A DNA stretch of 64,000 bases from Dinoroseobacter sp049800835. Lineage in GTDB: Bacteria; Pseudomonadota; Alphaproteobacteria; Rhodobacterales; Rhodobacteraceae. The notes beneath the pieces are model-generated. The model had not been told where the DNA came from, made no database searches, and saw only the letters and a list, made by a program, of their open reading frames with translations. The position numbers and the translations under genes were made by a program. The DNA lies in NCBI RefSeq assembly GCF_049800835.1, contig NZ_JBNAFU010000001.1, forward strand, positions 372,001-436,000, in the 5' to 3' direction. Numbering within the stretch: the first letter of the stretch is position 1; the number at the start of each line of letters is the position of its first letter. Shown piece by piece: positions 1-9,332 of this stretch.

Positions 1-1
1 C

Positions 2-640
2 GGTGTCGGCGCGCGTTTCTCGGCAGTTCTGCTGGGCATTGCGGATGCATCGCAGCTTCTGGCGCTGTTCTTTGCAATGTGTATCGCGATCCTGCTGGGC
101 ATGGGGATGCCCACAACGGCGGCCTACGCGGTTGCAGCCTCGGTCGTGGCGCCGGGCCTTGTGCAACTGGGTATCCCGTTGCTGACCGCGCATTTCTTCG
201 TCTTCTACTTTGCGGTTCTCTCGGCCATCACGCCACCTGTGGCACTGGCGAGTTATGCGGCGGCCGGCATATCGGGCGCGAACCCGATGGAAACATCCGT
301 CGCCTCGTTCAAAATCGGAATCGCCGCCTTTGTCGTGCCCTTCATGTTCTTCTACAACTCCGCGCTTCTGATGGACGGCACCTGGCCAGAGGTCCTGCGT
401 GCGGGTGGCACAGCCGTTGTCGGCGTGTTCCTGCTCAGCTCCGGTGTGCAAGGATGGTTCATGGGCGGCCCTGCGGCGTGGTTCCTGCGCCTTGGACTGG
501 TCCTTGCGGCCCTCTTGCTGATCGAAGGCGGGCTGATCACTGACCTCGCCGGGGTCGGATTGATCGTTGTAATCTACCTCGTGCAGAAGGTCTTCCGCCC
601 GGCTCCGAATGCCAGCATCCCGGTGCGAGGCGCGGACTGA
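2..640 (+). CDS. TRAP transporter fused permease (TAXI type), 3' end
   Basis: This is the C-terminal 212 residues of a gene whose start lies outside the window. TRAP permeases import organic acids or amino acids across the inner membrane using an ion gradient and a separate periplasmic binding protein. The reading frame is open from base 2. It holds several hydrophobic helices and the segments GMGMPTTAAY and FYFAVLSAITPPVALASYAA, which are typical of the 4TM/12TM fused permeases that pair with TAXI-type binding proteins. The final helices end in a short polar tail. A strong hairpin terminator follows 20 bases after the stop. The substrate cannot be told from this fragment, and the binding protein would be expected upstream. 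Confidence 0.88.
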   Translation, partial: GVGARFSAVLLGIADASQLLALFFAMCIAILLGMGMPTTAAYAVAASVVAPGLVQLGIPLLTAHFFVFYFAVLSAITPPVALASYAAAGISGANPMETSVASFKIGIAAFVVPFMFFYNSALLMDGTWPEVLRAGGTAVVGVFLLSSGVQGWFMGGPAAWFLRLGLVLAALLLIEGGLITDLAGVGLIVVIYLVQKVFRPAPNASIPVRGAD

Positions 641-659
641 GCAGGCCGAACGAACTCCG

Positions 660-685
660 AAGGCCGCACCCCAAGTGCGGCCTTT
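660..685 (+). terminator. Rho-independent-type terminator after the TRAP permease
   Basis: A perfect 10-bp stem, AAGGCCGCAC with GTGCGGCCTT, closes a 5-base loop (CCCAA). A short T run ends the stem. It sits between the stop of the TRAP gene and the convergent end of holC, so it may act in both directions. Confidence 0.75.
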
Positions 686-691
686 GGCATC

Positions 692-1147
692 TCAGGCTTC
701 GGCCTTTTTCTCCCAACGTCCGGACTCCTGGCTCCAGTATTGGGCCGAACACCCCGCGCCGGTCAGGGTGCGCCAGTGTCCCCGGGCCTTCTCAACGGCC
801 AGAGCATCATTTCCGTCAAAGAGGATCGAGGCACGCGCCAATGCCGAAACCTCCCCGGCCTCCGGCACCGCGCCGCCGACACAGATCAGCGCCTGACGGT
901 CCATGATGGGGGCAGCTGTTCCCAGCAGAACCGGTTGGCGCGCGTCATGGTCGCCACCTTCGAGCCCGTGCGGCAGGAACCCGTCCTCGGGCGACAGCCA
1001 CAGCAGCTCATCCAGATGTTCCAGCGCAGCGCGATCCGGCCCCCTGACCGCCACACGCCAGCCCGCTGCCAGTGATTTTTCCAACAACACCGGCAAGGTC
1101 GCCTGCAACGGCGTCCGCGTCATGTGGTAGAAATAGACCGCCCCCAA
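692..1147 (-). CDS. holC: DNA polymerase III chi subunit (HolC)
   Basis: The chi subunit links the polymerase III clamp loader to single-stranded-DNA-binding protein. The 151-residue product begins MGAVYFYHMTRTPLQ and has the family landmarks of an N-terminal YFYH strand, the LDELLW...FLPHGL region and the ARQPVLL segment. The start is a TTG one base after the pepA stop. It is preferred over an internal ATG eight codons later because the family needs the GAVYFYH strand. The pepA-holC order matches many proteobacteria and suggests translational coupling. The gene converges on the TRAP gene and its terminator. Confidence 0.9.
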   Translation of the reverse strand: MGAVYFYHMTRTPLQATLPVLLEKSLAAGWRVAVRGPDRAALEHLDELLWLSPEDGFLPHGLEGGDHDARQPVLLGTAAPIMDRQALICVGGAVPEAGEVSALARASILFDGNDALAVEKARGHWRTLTGAGCSAQYWSQESGRWEKKAEA

Positions 1148-1148
1148 G

Positions 1149-2615
1149 TCAGCTCTCGTACTTGTCGCGGATCAGGCGGTCCAAAGCCATGACCCCCCAC
1201 CCGGTCGCACCGGAAGGCGCGAAATCAGTATCCGACTTCACCGAGGCCGTGCCCGCGATATCCAGATGACACCACGGCACATCCTCTTTGACGAACCGTT
1301 GCAGGAATTGCGCTGCCGTGATCGAGCCCGCCGCGCGTCCACCGACATTTTTCATATCCGCAACGCGAGATTTCAGGAGCTTGTCATAGGCTGGCCCCAT
1401 GGGCATCCGCCACGCCCCCTCGCCCTCTGCCGCTGCCGCGGCGATGAAGTCCGACGACAGCGTGTCGGAGTTGGAAAACACCCCTGCGTTCTCGTGGCCA
1501 AGGCCGATGATGATCGCCCCGGTCAGCGTGGCGAGGTTGATCATCCCGACCGGCTCAAAGGTTTCCTGTGCGTACCAAAGCACATCCGCGAGCACGAGGC
1601 GGCCTTCGGCATCCGTATTGATCACCTCGATCGTGTCGCCTTTCATGGAGGTGACAACATCGCCCGGCCGCTGCGCCTTGCCGTCGGGCATATTCTCCAC
1701 AAGGCCGACCAGACCCACGACATTGGCTTTGGCCTTGCGCAGCGCCAGCGCACGCATCACGCCCCCAACAACACCGGCACCGCCCATGTCCATGGTCATG
1801 TCTTCCATGCCCCCCGCAGGCTTGATGGATATACCGCCCGTATCGAACACGACGCCCTTGCCGACCAGCGCGAAGGGCTTTTCATCACCGCCGCCCATCC
1901 ACTTCATCACGACAATCTTGGACGGGGACTCCGAGCCCATGCCAACCCCAAGCAAGGACCCCATGCCAAGCTGTTCCATTTCGGGCTCGTCGAGCACCTG
2001 AACATCCAGCCCGATGTCGGTCATTGCCACCAGTCGGTCCGCGAACTCAGTCGTGGTCAAATGATTGGCAGGCTCATTCACGAGGTCACGGGTAAAAAAG
2101 ACCCCTTCCGCTACCGCGCGCATCACGTCATAGGCCGCCTGAACCTCCGCTGGTTTCGTGACCATGACCGAAACCGTGGCCGCCTCGTCTTCGGCTTTGG
2201 ACTTGTGCGCCGTGAAAGCATACGTCCGCAATGTGGTCCCATAGGCAATCTCGGCTGCCTGACCGTGCCCGCCCGCGCAAATTGTCAGGCCGCCTTTCGC
2301 CGCCGTCTTGGCCAGCGCAGCGCCGGCCTTGCGGGCCTCAAGTGCCGAGACTTTCTTGGGCAGCTTGACCAGTGAGATCCCGGTTGCCTCCATCCCGAGC
2401 GGGAACCCCAGACGCAGCACCTCGCCGGTTTTCAGTTTCTCGAACGCCTCGGATGCGACCGCCTTCGCAACCGTACCCTTGGCCAGTTTGTTGACCCGCT
2501 TGGCTGCCGGATCGAGCGTTCCGGTCTCGGGCACCAGCATCGCTATCGTGCCCTCTGCCGTCGCCAACGCGTCGAGGTCTGTTTCTGAAACGGTCACGTG
2601 GGCCAGATCGGTCAT
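1149..2615 (-). CDS. pepA: Leucyl aminopeptidase, M17 family (PepA)
   Basis: This is a cytosolic metallo-exopeptidase that removes N-terminal residues from peptides. In E. coli it also binds DNA as an architectural factor. The 488-residue product has the M17 signature NTDAEGRL at 333-340 and the metal-binding stretch VGKGVVFDTGGISIKP at 251-266. An upstream extension of the frame would reach into lptF on the other strand. The chosen ATG gives the normal family N-terminus (MTDLAHVTV) with a purine-rich AGGGA just upstream. It is followed by holC and is divergent from lptF across a region with a large inverted repeat. Confidence 0.96.
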   Translation of the reverse strand: MTDLAHVTVSETDLDALATAEGTIAMLVPETGTLDPAAKRVNKLAKGTVAKAVASEAFEKLKTGEVLRLGFPLGMEATGISLVKLPKKVSALEARKAGAALAKTAAKGGLTICAGGHGQAAEIAYGTTLRTYAFTAHKSKAEDEAATVSVMVTKPAEVQAAYDVMRAVAEGVFFTRDLVNEPANHLTTTEFADRLVAMTDIGLDVQVLDEPEMEQLGMGSLLGVGMGSESPSKIVVMKWMGGGDEKPFALVGKGVVFDTGGISIKPAGGMEDMTMDMGGAGVVGGVMRALALRKAKANVVGLVGLVENMPDGKAQRPGDVVTSMKGDTIEVINTDAEGRLVLADVLWYAQETFEPVGMINLATLTGAIIIGLGHENAGVFSNSDTLSSDFIAAAAAEGEGAWRMPMGPAYDKLLKSRVADMKNVGGRAAGSITAAQFLQRFVKEDVPWCHLDIAGTASVKSDTDFAPSGATGWGVMALDRLIRDKYES

Positions 2616-2688
2616 GGGAATCCCTGTTTTTCCTTTGGTCGGGCGAAACCTAGACCGCGCTTGCGGCGAAGGCCAGCGTATCCCCCGA

Positions 2689-2730
2689 TAGGGCACGAAG
2701 TCGCCTTTCCCCCTTGGCGACTTTGCCCTA
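2689..2730. repeat. Large inverted repeat in the pepA/lptF divergent region
   Basis: Left arms TAGGGCA (2689-2695) and AAGTCGCC (2698-2705) pair perfectly with GGCGACTT (2716-2723) and TGCCCTA (2724-2730). Only a 2-base CG bulge interrupts the left side, and the loop is 10 pyrimidines. The result is 15 base pairs of symmetry, 44 bases before the lptF start and 73 before the pepA start. It could be a regulator operator or an RNA hairpin in a leader. No T run follows, so it is not a plain terminator. Confidence 0.7.
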
Positions 2731-2774
2731 GGCTGCGCCTCAAAACAGGCACCAGCAAGGACCCCCGCTGCGCG

Positions 2775-3914
2775 ATGTTCGCCCGCTACGACCGCTACAC
2801 GCTTGGCCGACTGACGGTGATGTTCGGGTTCTTTACCGTCGTGCTGGTGCTCGTATTCTGGATCAACCGGACAGCACGCTTGTTCGACCGGCTGGTCGGC
2901 AACGGGGAAAGCATTGCGGTCTTTGTCGAGATGTCCGCCCTGACACTGCCCTATCTGGTATACCTGATCCTGCCGGTATGCGTGTTCGCCGCCGCGATCC
3001 AGACCGGAAACCGGATGGGATCGGACAGCGAAATCGTTGCCCTGCAATCCGCCGGAGTGAGCGCGTTTCGGACAGCAAGACCCGCGTTTTACCTGGGCGT
3101 GATGGCGGCCTGCCTGATGTTGGTGCTGGCCCATGTTCTGATCCCCACCAGTCGCGCACAGATCGCCGAACTGGAACGGGATCTGTCGCAGGACGTGAGT
3201 GGCCGGTTTCTAGAAGAGGGTCGCTTCCTTACCCCGCTGGCGGGAATTACCGTATTCGTCACCGAGATCACTGACCAGGGCGTCTTGCAGCGCGTTTTGC
3301 TGTCGGATACGCGGGCGCCGGAAAGCCAGGTCATTTACACAGCAGACGAGGCTTTGCTGGTCCCGTCCTCGCAGGGACCACAGCTTCTGTTGGTCTCCGG
3401 CCTCGCGCAAACGTTGGAAGCAGACGGAAGCCTCTCAACCCTCGATTTCGACAATTTCGCAATCACCCTCGGGTCCCCGCCGAGCGATGAACCGCTCATC
3501 TTGCGGGATTTGCGCGGCTACCAGACGCACGTTCTGCTCGAGGCGGACCCGGACCTGATCAGGCGCATCGGGACATCCAAGGCGGCATTTGATCACGAGT
3601 TGCACACCCGATTTGCCACACCGATGTTCGCCATCGTCAACGCCTTGCTCGGATTTGCAGCCTTGTTGGTGGGTGGTTTCAGCAGGTTCGGGTTCTGGTA
3701 TCAGGTGGCAGGCGGCATTTTCCTGAATGTCCTTTTGCAGGTTGGCGTGAACATCGCCGAAGACGCGGCGCTCGCGACGCAAGGCGCGTGGCCCGTGGTT
3801 TACGCGCCCGTTGCCGCCGGGTTTGTCATGGTCCTTGTCATGCTGTGGCTTGCGGACCATCCACCCCGGTTTCGCAAGCGCCCCGCACTGGACCCCGCCG
3901 GAGGCGCGCCGTGA
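2775..3914 (+). CDS. lptF: LPS export ABC transporter permease LptF
   Basis: LptF is one of the two inner-membrane permeases of the LptB2FG complex, which extracts lipopolysaccharide from the inner membrane and feeds it to the LptC-LptA-LptD bridge. The 379-residue product (YjgP/YjgQ family) has about three N-terminal helices, a periplasmic beta-jellyroll region around residues 130-260 and about three C-terminal helices. The start at MFARYDRYTLGRL matches the family N-terminus. The best purine tract (AAGGA) is rather far upstream. The stop overlaps the GTG start of lptG. It is the first gene of a six-gene operon. Confidence 0.94.
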   Translation: MFARYDRYTLGRLTVMFGFFTVVLVLVFWINRTARLFDRLVGNGESIAVFVEMSALTLPYLVYLILPVCVFAAAIQTGNRMGSDSEIVALQSAGVSAFRTARPAFYLGVMAACLMLVLAHVLIPTSRAQIAELERDLSQDVSGRFLEEGRFLTPLAGITVFVTEITDQGVLQRVLLSDTRAPESQVIYTADEALLVPSSQGPQLLLVSGLAQTLEADGSLSTLDFDNFAITLGSPPSDEPLILRDLRGYQTHVLLEADPDLIRRIGTSKAAFDHELHTRFATPMFAIVNALLGFAALLVGGFSRFGFWYQVAGGIFLNVLLQVGVNIAEDAALATQGAWPVVYAPVAAGFVMVLVMLWLADHPPRFRKRPALDPAGGAP

Positions 3915-5002
3915 CCCTTCAGCTTTACTTCGCACGGCGGTTCCTTGTCAGTTTCCTTCTGATTTTCCTCGCGTTTTTCGGAATAATCATGTTCGCCGAC
4001 ATGGTGGAGAACCTTCGATCCATTCGCGTTGAAGGCTTCGGAGTTCGACAATCAGCGTACCTGGCGTTTTTGCAGGCCCCCGAAAAAGTCTATGACATCA
4101 TCCCGCTGATCATCCTGTTCACCACCGTTGCGCTGTTCCTCAAGATGGCGCGGACGTCCGAACTGGTTGTCACCCGCGCAGCGGGACGATCCGCAATCCG
4201 CAGCCTGATTGCCCCCGTGCTGAGTGCCGCGCTTATTGGTGGAGTCCTGGTCAGTGTGCTGAACCCGATCGTTGCCACCACCTCGCGCCTTGCCAGCGAC
4301 CAGCGAGATGACGTGCGTGGGCGCTCTGTCCTGTCAGTCAGCCAGAACGGTCTCTGGCTCCGCCAATCTACCGGCGATGGGCAGATGGTGATCCACGCCA
4401 CAGCGACCAGCCAGGACGGGACGACGCTGTTCAACACGACCTTCATCAGTTTTGATGGCACTGGAACTCCGTTGGAACGGATCGCTGCGGCGCAGGCAAC
4501 TCTTGTCCCGGGCGCATGGGACCTGACCCGTGTGAAGCTTTGGGACCTGTCGACCGGCGAGAACCCCGAGGAAAACGCACAGAACATCGGATGGCGCCGC
4601 GTCCCGACCACACTGACACTGGAGCAGATCCTCGACAGTATCGGAGATCCGTCCGCCGTTCCGATTTGGGAGCTTCCAGCCTTCATCGCCCGGCTCGAAC
4701 AGGCCGGTTTCGCCGCACGCAGTCATCGTGTCTGGTTTCAAACCGAACTGGCTGCACCCGTGTTTCTGGTCTCCATGGTATTGATCGGGGCGGCCTTCAC
4801 GATGCGGCACACACGCTTCGGGCGCACCGGGTTGATGGTCCTGTTCGCCGTGATGGTCGGATTTGCGATGTTTTTCCTCAAAAGCTTCACGCAAGTTCTT
4901 GGCGATACAGGAAAAATCCCAATTCTTGCGGCTGCATGGTTCCCACCCATTGCGGGCATTTGCCTGTCGCTTGCCCTCCTTCTCCATCAGGAGGATGGCT
5001 AG
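3911..5002 (+). CDS. lptG: LPS export ABC transporter permease LptG
   Basis: LptG is the partner permease of LptF in the LPS extractor. The 363-residue product begins MTLQLYFARRFLVSFLLIFLAF and shows the family pattern of helices at both ends around a periplasmic domain, with an FFLKSFTQVLGDTG segment near the end. The GTG start overlaps the lptF stop in a GTGA arrangement, the mark of coupled translation of two subunits needed in equal amounts. It is followed directly by lptD. Confidence 0.94.
   Translation: MTLQLYFARRFLVSFLLIFLAFFGIIMFADMVENLRSIRVEGFGVRQSAYLAFLQAPEKVYDIIPLIILFTTVALFLKMARTSELVVTRAAGRSAIRSLIAPVLSAALIGGVLVSVLNPIVATTSRLASDQRDDVRGRSVLSVSQNGLWLRQSTGDGQMVIHATATSQDGTTLFNTTFISFDGTGTPLERIAAAQATLVPGAWDLTRVKLWDLSTGENPEENAQNIGWRRVPTTLTLEQILDSIGDPSAVPIWELPAFIARLEQAGFAARSHRVWFQTELAAPVFLVSMVLIGAAFTMRHTRFGRTGLMVLFAVMVGFAMFFLKSFTQVLGDTGKIPILAAAWFPPIAGICLSLALLLHQEDG
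4989..4994 (+). promoter_or_regulatory. Shine-Dalgarno sequence deciding the lptD start
   Basis: AGGAGG sits immediately against an in-frame ATG at 4995, which is too close to use. It lies 9 bases before the ATG at 5004, which is the normal distance. The second ATG is therefore taken as the lptD start. Confidence 0.7.
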
Positions 5003-5003
5003 G

Positions 5004-7136
5004 ATGACAGGCAAACGGCATCTGGGGCTCGCCATCGTACTTGCAGCCCTGCTTGGTGGGTCGGCGGCTCTGGCACAGGAGCCCCCCGCGCCCGCGACTC
5101 TTATCGCTGACAGTGTGCAAAGCAATCCGGACGGCACGTTGCGCGCCACTGGCGCGGTCGAGATCTTTTATGATGGCAACCGCGTGCAGGCCGACGAAAT
5201 CATCTATGACCAGACACAGGACAGATTGACGATCAACGGACCGATCCGGCTGACCAGCCCTGACGGCGACATCGTCATTCTCGCCAGTCAGGCGGATCTG
5301 GACGGAACCCTGCAAGACGGTATCCTGCGCAGCGCGCGGCTGGTGCTGAGCCAGCAGGTGCAGATCGCAGCGTCTGAGATCCAGCGCACGAGCGGACGCT
5401 TCACGCAACTCTACCGGGCGGTCGCCTCCAGTTGTCAGGTCTGCGACACGCGGGAAGTTCCGCTTTGGCAAATTCGCGCGGAACGCATCGTCCACGATCA
5501 GCTTGAGCGGCAGATCTACTTCGAGGATGCAACATTTGAAGTTGCCGGCGTGCCGGTATTCTATCTGCCGCGGTTCCGGGTTCCCGACCCAACGCTGGTG
5601 CGGACAAGCGGCTTTCTTTTTCCCACGTTCCGTTCCACGGACTCGCTCGGGTTCGGGGTGGAGGTGCCCTATTTCTTCGTCATCGACGAACACCGCGATC
5701 TGTTGATCAGCCCGGCGGTCACGAACCGGGATTCCCGCACTTTGGGGCTCCGCTACCGACAGGCTTTCACCAACGGCAATCTCGAATTCGAGGGGTATTT
5801 CACCCGCGACCAGTTGGATGAGGGCGACCGTGGTTACGCGACCTTTGATGCGATCTTCGGATTGCCTCGGGGCTATGTCCTGCAATTCGACCTCGAAACC
5901 GTCAGCGACCGGAACTACTTCCGCGACTACGGTTTCAACGACCAGGACCGGTTGGAAAGCGCCGTGGATCTGACCCGCACCCGGCGCGACACCTTGCTGC
6001 GGACGTCCGGCTCCTATTTCACGACCCTTCGCGAAAGCGAGGATAACGAAACGATCCCGCGCTACGTCGTGGATGGCGAGTACCGGTATCGGTTCTTTCC
6101 CGCAGCAGTCGGAGGACAATCCGAAGTTGCATTCTCGTTCCTCGGCCTGCGCCGCCCGTCAGAGGACGACATCATCGGACGCGACAGCGGCAGGCTGAGC
6201 GGCGTTGCGGACTGGCGCAGAAGCTGGACCAACACGTGGGGCATGGTCGGAACGGCCATTGGCGAAGTGGCCGTCGATGCGTTTTTCACCCAGAACGATG
6301 ACCGGTTCGAGTCAAACCAGGTCCGCACCACGCCGACATTGGCCGCCGAATTGCGCTGGCCTTTTCAAAAGCGCAGCGAGGGCGCCCAGCATGTGATCGA
6401 ACCCGTCGCGCAGCTTGTGTGGTCCCGCATCACCGATGAAGTCGTTCCGAACGAGGACAGCACCGCTGTCGAATTTGACGAGGTCAGCCTGTTCGAGTTC
6501 AACCGGTTCTCCGGACGCGACCGGTTGGAAAGCGGGTGGCGGGCCAATTTCGGACTGGTCTGGACAAGGTTCGCAGACAGCGGATGGGACAGCACGCTGA
6601 CATTGGGACGTGTGTTCCGGGAGGGCGGCGGTGATGCCTTCACCCCCGGCGTTGACCCCAGTGAGAGTGCGTCGGACTGGCTGACAACCGTAAAGCTGAG
6701 CACACCTTACGGCCTGAACCTGATAAACCGCGCGCAATACGGATCGGATTTCCGGGTCGACAAGAACGCCTTCCGTCTTGATTGGGCGACCCCCGATACA
6801 GGCGTGGGCGTCACCTACACCTGGCTGCGCGAGTCGCTGATCGAAAATCGGACCGATGACACAAATGAACTCAGCGTTGGCGGCTACCGACAGTTGAATG
6901 CCAATTGGCGCGCCGATGCAGAATACACATATGACGCGGAAAACTCCCGCTCGCGCGAGGCAGAACTTGGTCTGGTCTATCGCAACGAATGCATCACCGT
7001 GGACCTTTCCCTCTCGCGCGACTATGCATCCTCCGCTAACTTGCGCACGACAACCGATTTCGGGATACAGATCGCGCTCAATGGTTTCGGCGCCGGAGCG
7101 CTCAACACCGGCCGACCCAGCCGATGCAAATTGTAG
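5004..7136 (+). CDS. lptD: LPS assembly outer-membrane protein LptD
   Basis: LptD is the beta-barrel that, with the lipoprotein LptE, inserts lipopolysaccharide into the outer leaflet. The 710-residue product has a signal peptide (cleavage near ALAQ, residue 22), an OstA-like N-terminal domain in roughly residues 30-130 and a large barrel rich in alternating aromatic strands. Four cysteines are visible at 144, 147, 663 and 708. Two lie near the start of the barrel region and two near the end, which fits the interdomain disulfides known from E. coli LptD, though their spacing differs. It lies between lptFG and surA, so its export chaperone is cotranscribed. Confidence 0.94.
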   Translation: MTGKRHLGLAIVLAALLGGSAALAQEPPAPATLIADSVQSNPDGTLRATGAVEIFYDGNRVQADEIIYDQTQDRLTINGPIRLTSPDGDIVILASQADLDGTLQDGILRSARLVLSQQVQIAASEIQRTSGRFTQLYRAVASSCQVCDTREVPLWQIRAERIVHDQLERQIYFEDATFEVAGVPVFYLPRFRVPDPTLVRTSGFLFPTFRSTDSLGFGVEVPYFFVIDEHRDLLISPAVTNRDSRTLGLRYRQAFTNGNLEFEGYFTRDQLDEGDRGYATFDAIFGLPRGYVLQFDLETVSDRNYFRDYGFNDQDRLESAVDLTRTRRDTLLRTSGSYFTTLRESEDNETIPRYVVDGEYRYRFFPAAVGGQSEVAFSFLGLRRPSEDDIIGRDSGRLSGVADWRRSWTNTWGMVGTAIGEVAVDAFFTQNDDRFESNQVRTTPTLAAELRWPFQKRSEGAQHVIEPVAQLVWSRITDEVVPNEDSTAVEFDEVSLFEFNRFSGRDRLESGWRANFGLVWTRFADSGWDSTLTLGRVFREGGGDAFTPGVDPSESASDWLTTVKLSTPYGLNLINRAQYGSDFRVDKNAFRLDWATPDTGVGVTYTWLRESLIENRTDDTNELSVGGYRQLNANWRADAEYTYDAENSRSREAELGLVYRNECITVDLSLSRDYASSANLRTTTDFGIQIALNGFGAGALNTGRPSRCKL

Positions 7137-7153
7137 GACATGACAGGCACACG

Positions 7154-8350
7154 ATGACACGACGCTTTCTTACTCTTGTGATTGCTCTTTTCCTGCCTGC
7201 GGTTGCGGTCGCGCAGAGCTTCTCGCCAATCGTGACCGTGAACGGCGAAGGGATCACACAGTTCGAACTAGAACAAAGGCAGCTTCTGCTTGAGGCGCTA
7301 CGCATTCCCGGCGCGACACAGGAACTGGTCACAGAGGCCCTGATCGAGGACCGGTTGAAGCTGCAGGCCGCACGCCGTGCGGGCCTCGTGGTGTCGCAGG
7401 ACGAACTCGAGGAGGGGTTGGAGGACTTTGCGCAACGCGGCAACCTGTCGGCGCTGGAACTCATCGACCAGCTTGCCGACAACGGCGTGGCCCCGGAAAC
7501 GTTCCGCGATTTCGTGGAGGCCGGACTGGTCTGGCGCACGCTCGTCCGGGCCCGTTTCGGGCCCCGCTCCGCCATATCAGACGCCGAGGTGGAACGCGCG
7601 CTGGCGTTATCCGGCACGCAATCAGGCGCGCGGATTCTGCTGGCAGAGATCATCCTGCCCACCCAGAACCCACAGATGGAAGCGCAGGCGAATGCGCTGG
7701 CCGACCAGATCCGGCGACAAGTCCGCACCACAGCCCAGTTTGCCGATGCGGCGCGCCGGTTCTCGGCCGCACCATCGCGGGAAAACGGCGGTCAACGGGA
7801 CTGGGTCAGCCTGTCAGAGCTGCAACCCCAGCTCGCGTCCTTACTCCTGACCCTTGCTCCGGGGGAGATCTCGGAACCCGTGCCGCTCGGGGCGCAGGCC
7901 ATCGGATTGTTTCAGGTACGGGCCCTCGAAGAACAGCGCGCGCGCATCCCGACGGAGGCGTCGGTAGAGTATGCCACACTTGCCCTGCCCCTCGACCCAG
8001 CACAGGCCGCCCAACGCAGCGCCGAGCTCAGCGCCCAGATTGACACCTGTGACGATCTCTATCCGGTGGCGCGCAGTCTGCCCGAGGAGGCGCTTGTTCG
8101 TGAAACCGTGGCTGCGAATGCTTTGCCTTCGGCCCTGACCACCGCGCTGGCCTTGCTTGATCCCAACGAGTCGATGATGGTCTCCACCGCGCGCGGACCG
8201 GTTTTCCTGATGCTCTGCGGCCGCGTAAGCGCCCTCGCCGAGGAGGCCGGAATCGAGCGGATCCAGAACCAGTTGCGCAGCCAACGCATCTCGACCTATG
8301 CCGACAGCTACCTCGAAGAATTGCGCGCCGATGCCACGATTGTCCGCTGA
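7154..8350 (+). CDS. surA: Periplasmic chaperone and peptidyl-prolyl isomerase, SurA-like
   Basis: SurA escorts unfolded outer-membrane proteins such as LptD through the periplasm. The 398-residue product has a signal peptide ending near AVAQ (about residue 20) and an N-terminal SurA chaperone domain (ITQFELEQRQLLLEAL onward). A single parvulin-type PPIC domain spans about residues 160-260 and includes ENGGQRDWVSLSEL. A C-terminal region carries two cysteines that could form a disulfide. E. coli SurA has two parvulin domains, so this is the shorter alphaproteobacterial form. The start gives the signal peptide at once. The 3' end overlaps pdxA. Confidence 0.88.
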   Translation: MTRRFLTLVIALFLPAVAVAQSFSPIVTVNGEGITQFELEQRQLLLEALRIPGATQELVTEALIEDRLKLQAARRAGLVVSQDELEEGLEDFAQRGNLSALELIDQLADNGVAPETFRDFVEAGLVWRTLVRARFGPRSAISDAEVERALALSGTQSGARILLAEIILPTQNPQMEAQANALADQIRRQVRTTAQFADAARRFSAAPSRENGGQRDWVSLSELQPQLASLLLTLAPGEISEPVPLGAQAIGLFQVRALEEQRARIPTEASVEYATLALPLDPAQAAQRSAELSAQIDTCDDLYPVARSLPEEALVRETVAANALPSALTTALALLDPNESMMVSTARGPVFLMLCGRVSALAEEAGIERIQNQLRSQRISTYADSYLEELRADATIVR

Positions 8351-9332
8351 CGCGGTCGCACCTATTGCGCTGAGCTGTGGAGAACCGGCCGGGGTCGGCC
8401 CCGAAATTGCCGCCAAGGCGTGGGTCCAGCTCGGACCTGATGTGCCGTTCTTTCTGGTTGGCGACCCGGATCATGTCGCCGCCCACAGCCCGGACACACC
8501 GATCGAGGTCGTCGCTGCGCCTGATCAGGCAAGGGAAGCTGCCCGCACCGGCTTGCCCGTGCTGCCATTGCGGTTCGACGGCGCGCTCACGCCCGGAAAA
8601 CCCAACCCGTCGCACGCCAGCACGGTCGTTGACGCCATTGCCCGAGCAGTCGATCTTGCGAGGACCGGACAGGCCAGTGCTGTCTGTACGGCGCCCATCC
8701 ACAAGAAGGCGTTACAAGACGGGGCGGGGTTCGCCTTTCCCGGGCACACGGAGTTCTTGGCGCACCTCGCCGGGGATGTACCCGTCGTCATGATGCTGGC
8801 CTGCCCGGAGTTGCGGGTCGTGCCCGCGACCATTCACATCCCCATATCCGATGTGCCCGCCGCGCTGACGCCGGACCTGCTGCGCAGCGTGGTTATGCTG
8901 ACCCACAGCGCACTGCAGCGGGATTTTGGCGTGAAGGCCCCACGCCTTGCACTAGCCGGCCTGAACCCCCACGCCGGCGAAGGCGGCAAGATCGGCACGG
9001 AAGAGGCCGACTGGATCGATGCTTTCGCAGAGGAAATCCGCGCCTCGGGGATCAACCTGACCGGACCACACTCCGCCGATACGATGTTTCACGCGGGCGC
9101 GCGCCGACTTTATGACGCCGCCATCGCAATGTACCACGATCAGGCCCTGATCCCGATCAAGACAATCGACTTCGCAGGCGGCGTGAACGTGACGCTCGGA
9201 CTGCCGTTCATTCGCACGTCGCCGGACCATGGCACCGCGCTGGACATCGCCGGACAGGGCCGCGCGGATCCCACCAGCCTGATCGCCAGCCTCCGCATGG
9301 CGGCGGACATGGCCGTCGCACGCGCGCATTGA
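8331..9332 (+). CDS. pdxA: 4-hydroxythreonine-4-phosphate dehydrogenase (PdxA)
   Basis: PdxA oxidises 4-phosphohydroxy-L-threonine in the deoxyxylulose-5-phosphate-dependent pathway to pyridoxal phosphate. The 333-residue product carries the family landmarks SCGEPAGVGPEIAAKA near the N-terminus, TAPIHKKAL, GHTEFLA and the metal-binding YHDQALIPIK region. The ATG lies inside the last codons of surA, a 20-base overlap. The stop overlaps the rsmA start. The surA-pdxA-rsmA order is the same as in E. coli. Confidence 0.95.
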   Translation: MPRLSADAVAPIALSCGEPAGVGPEIAAKAWVQLGPDVPFFLVGDPDHVAAHSPDTPIEVVAAPDQAREAARTGLPVLPLRFDGALTPGKPNPSHASTVVDAIARAVDLARTGQASAVCTAPIHKKALQDGAGFAFPGHTEFLAHLAGDVPVVMMLACPELRVVPATIHIPISDVPAALTPDLLRSVVMLTHSALQRDFGVKAPRLALAGLNPHAGEGGKIGTEEADWIDAFAEEIRASGINLTGPHSADTMFHAGARRLYDAAIAMYHDQALIPIKTIDFAGGVNVTLGLPFIRTSPDHGTALDIAGQGRADPTSLIASLRMAADMAVARAH

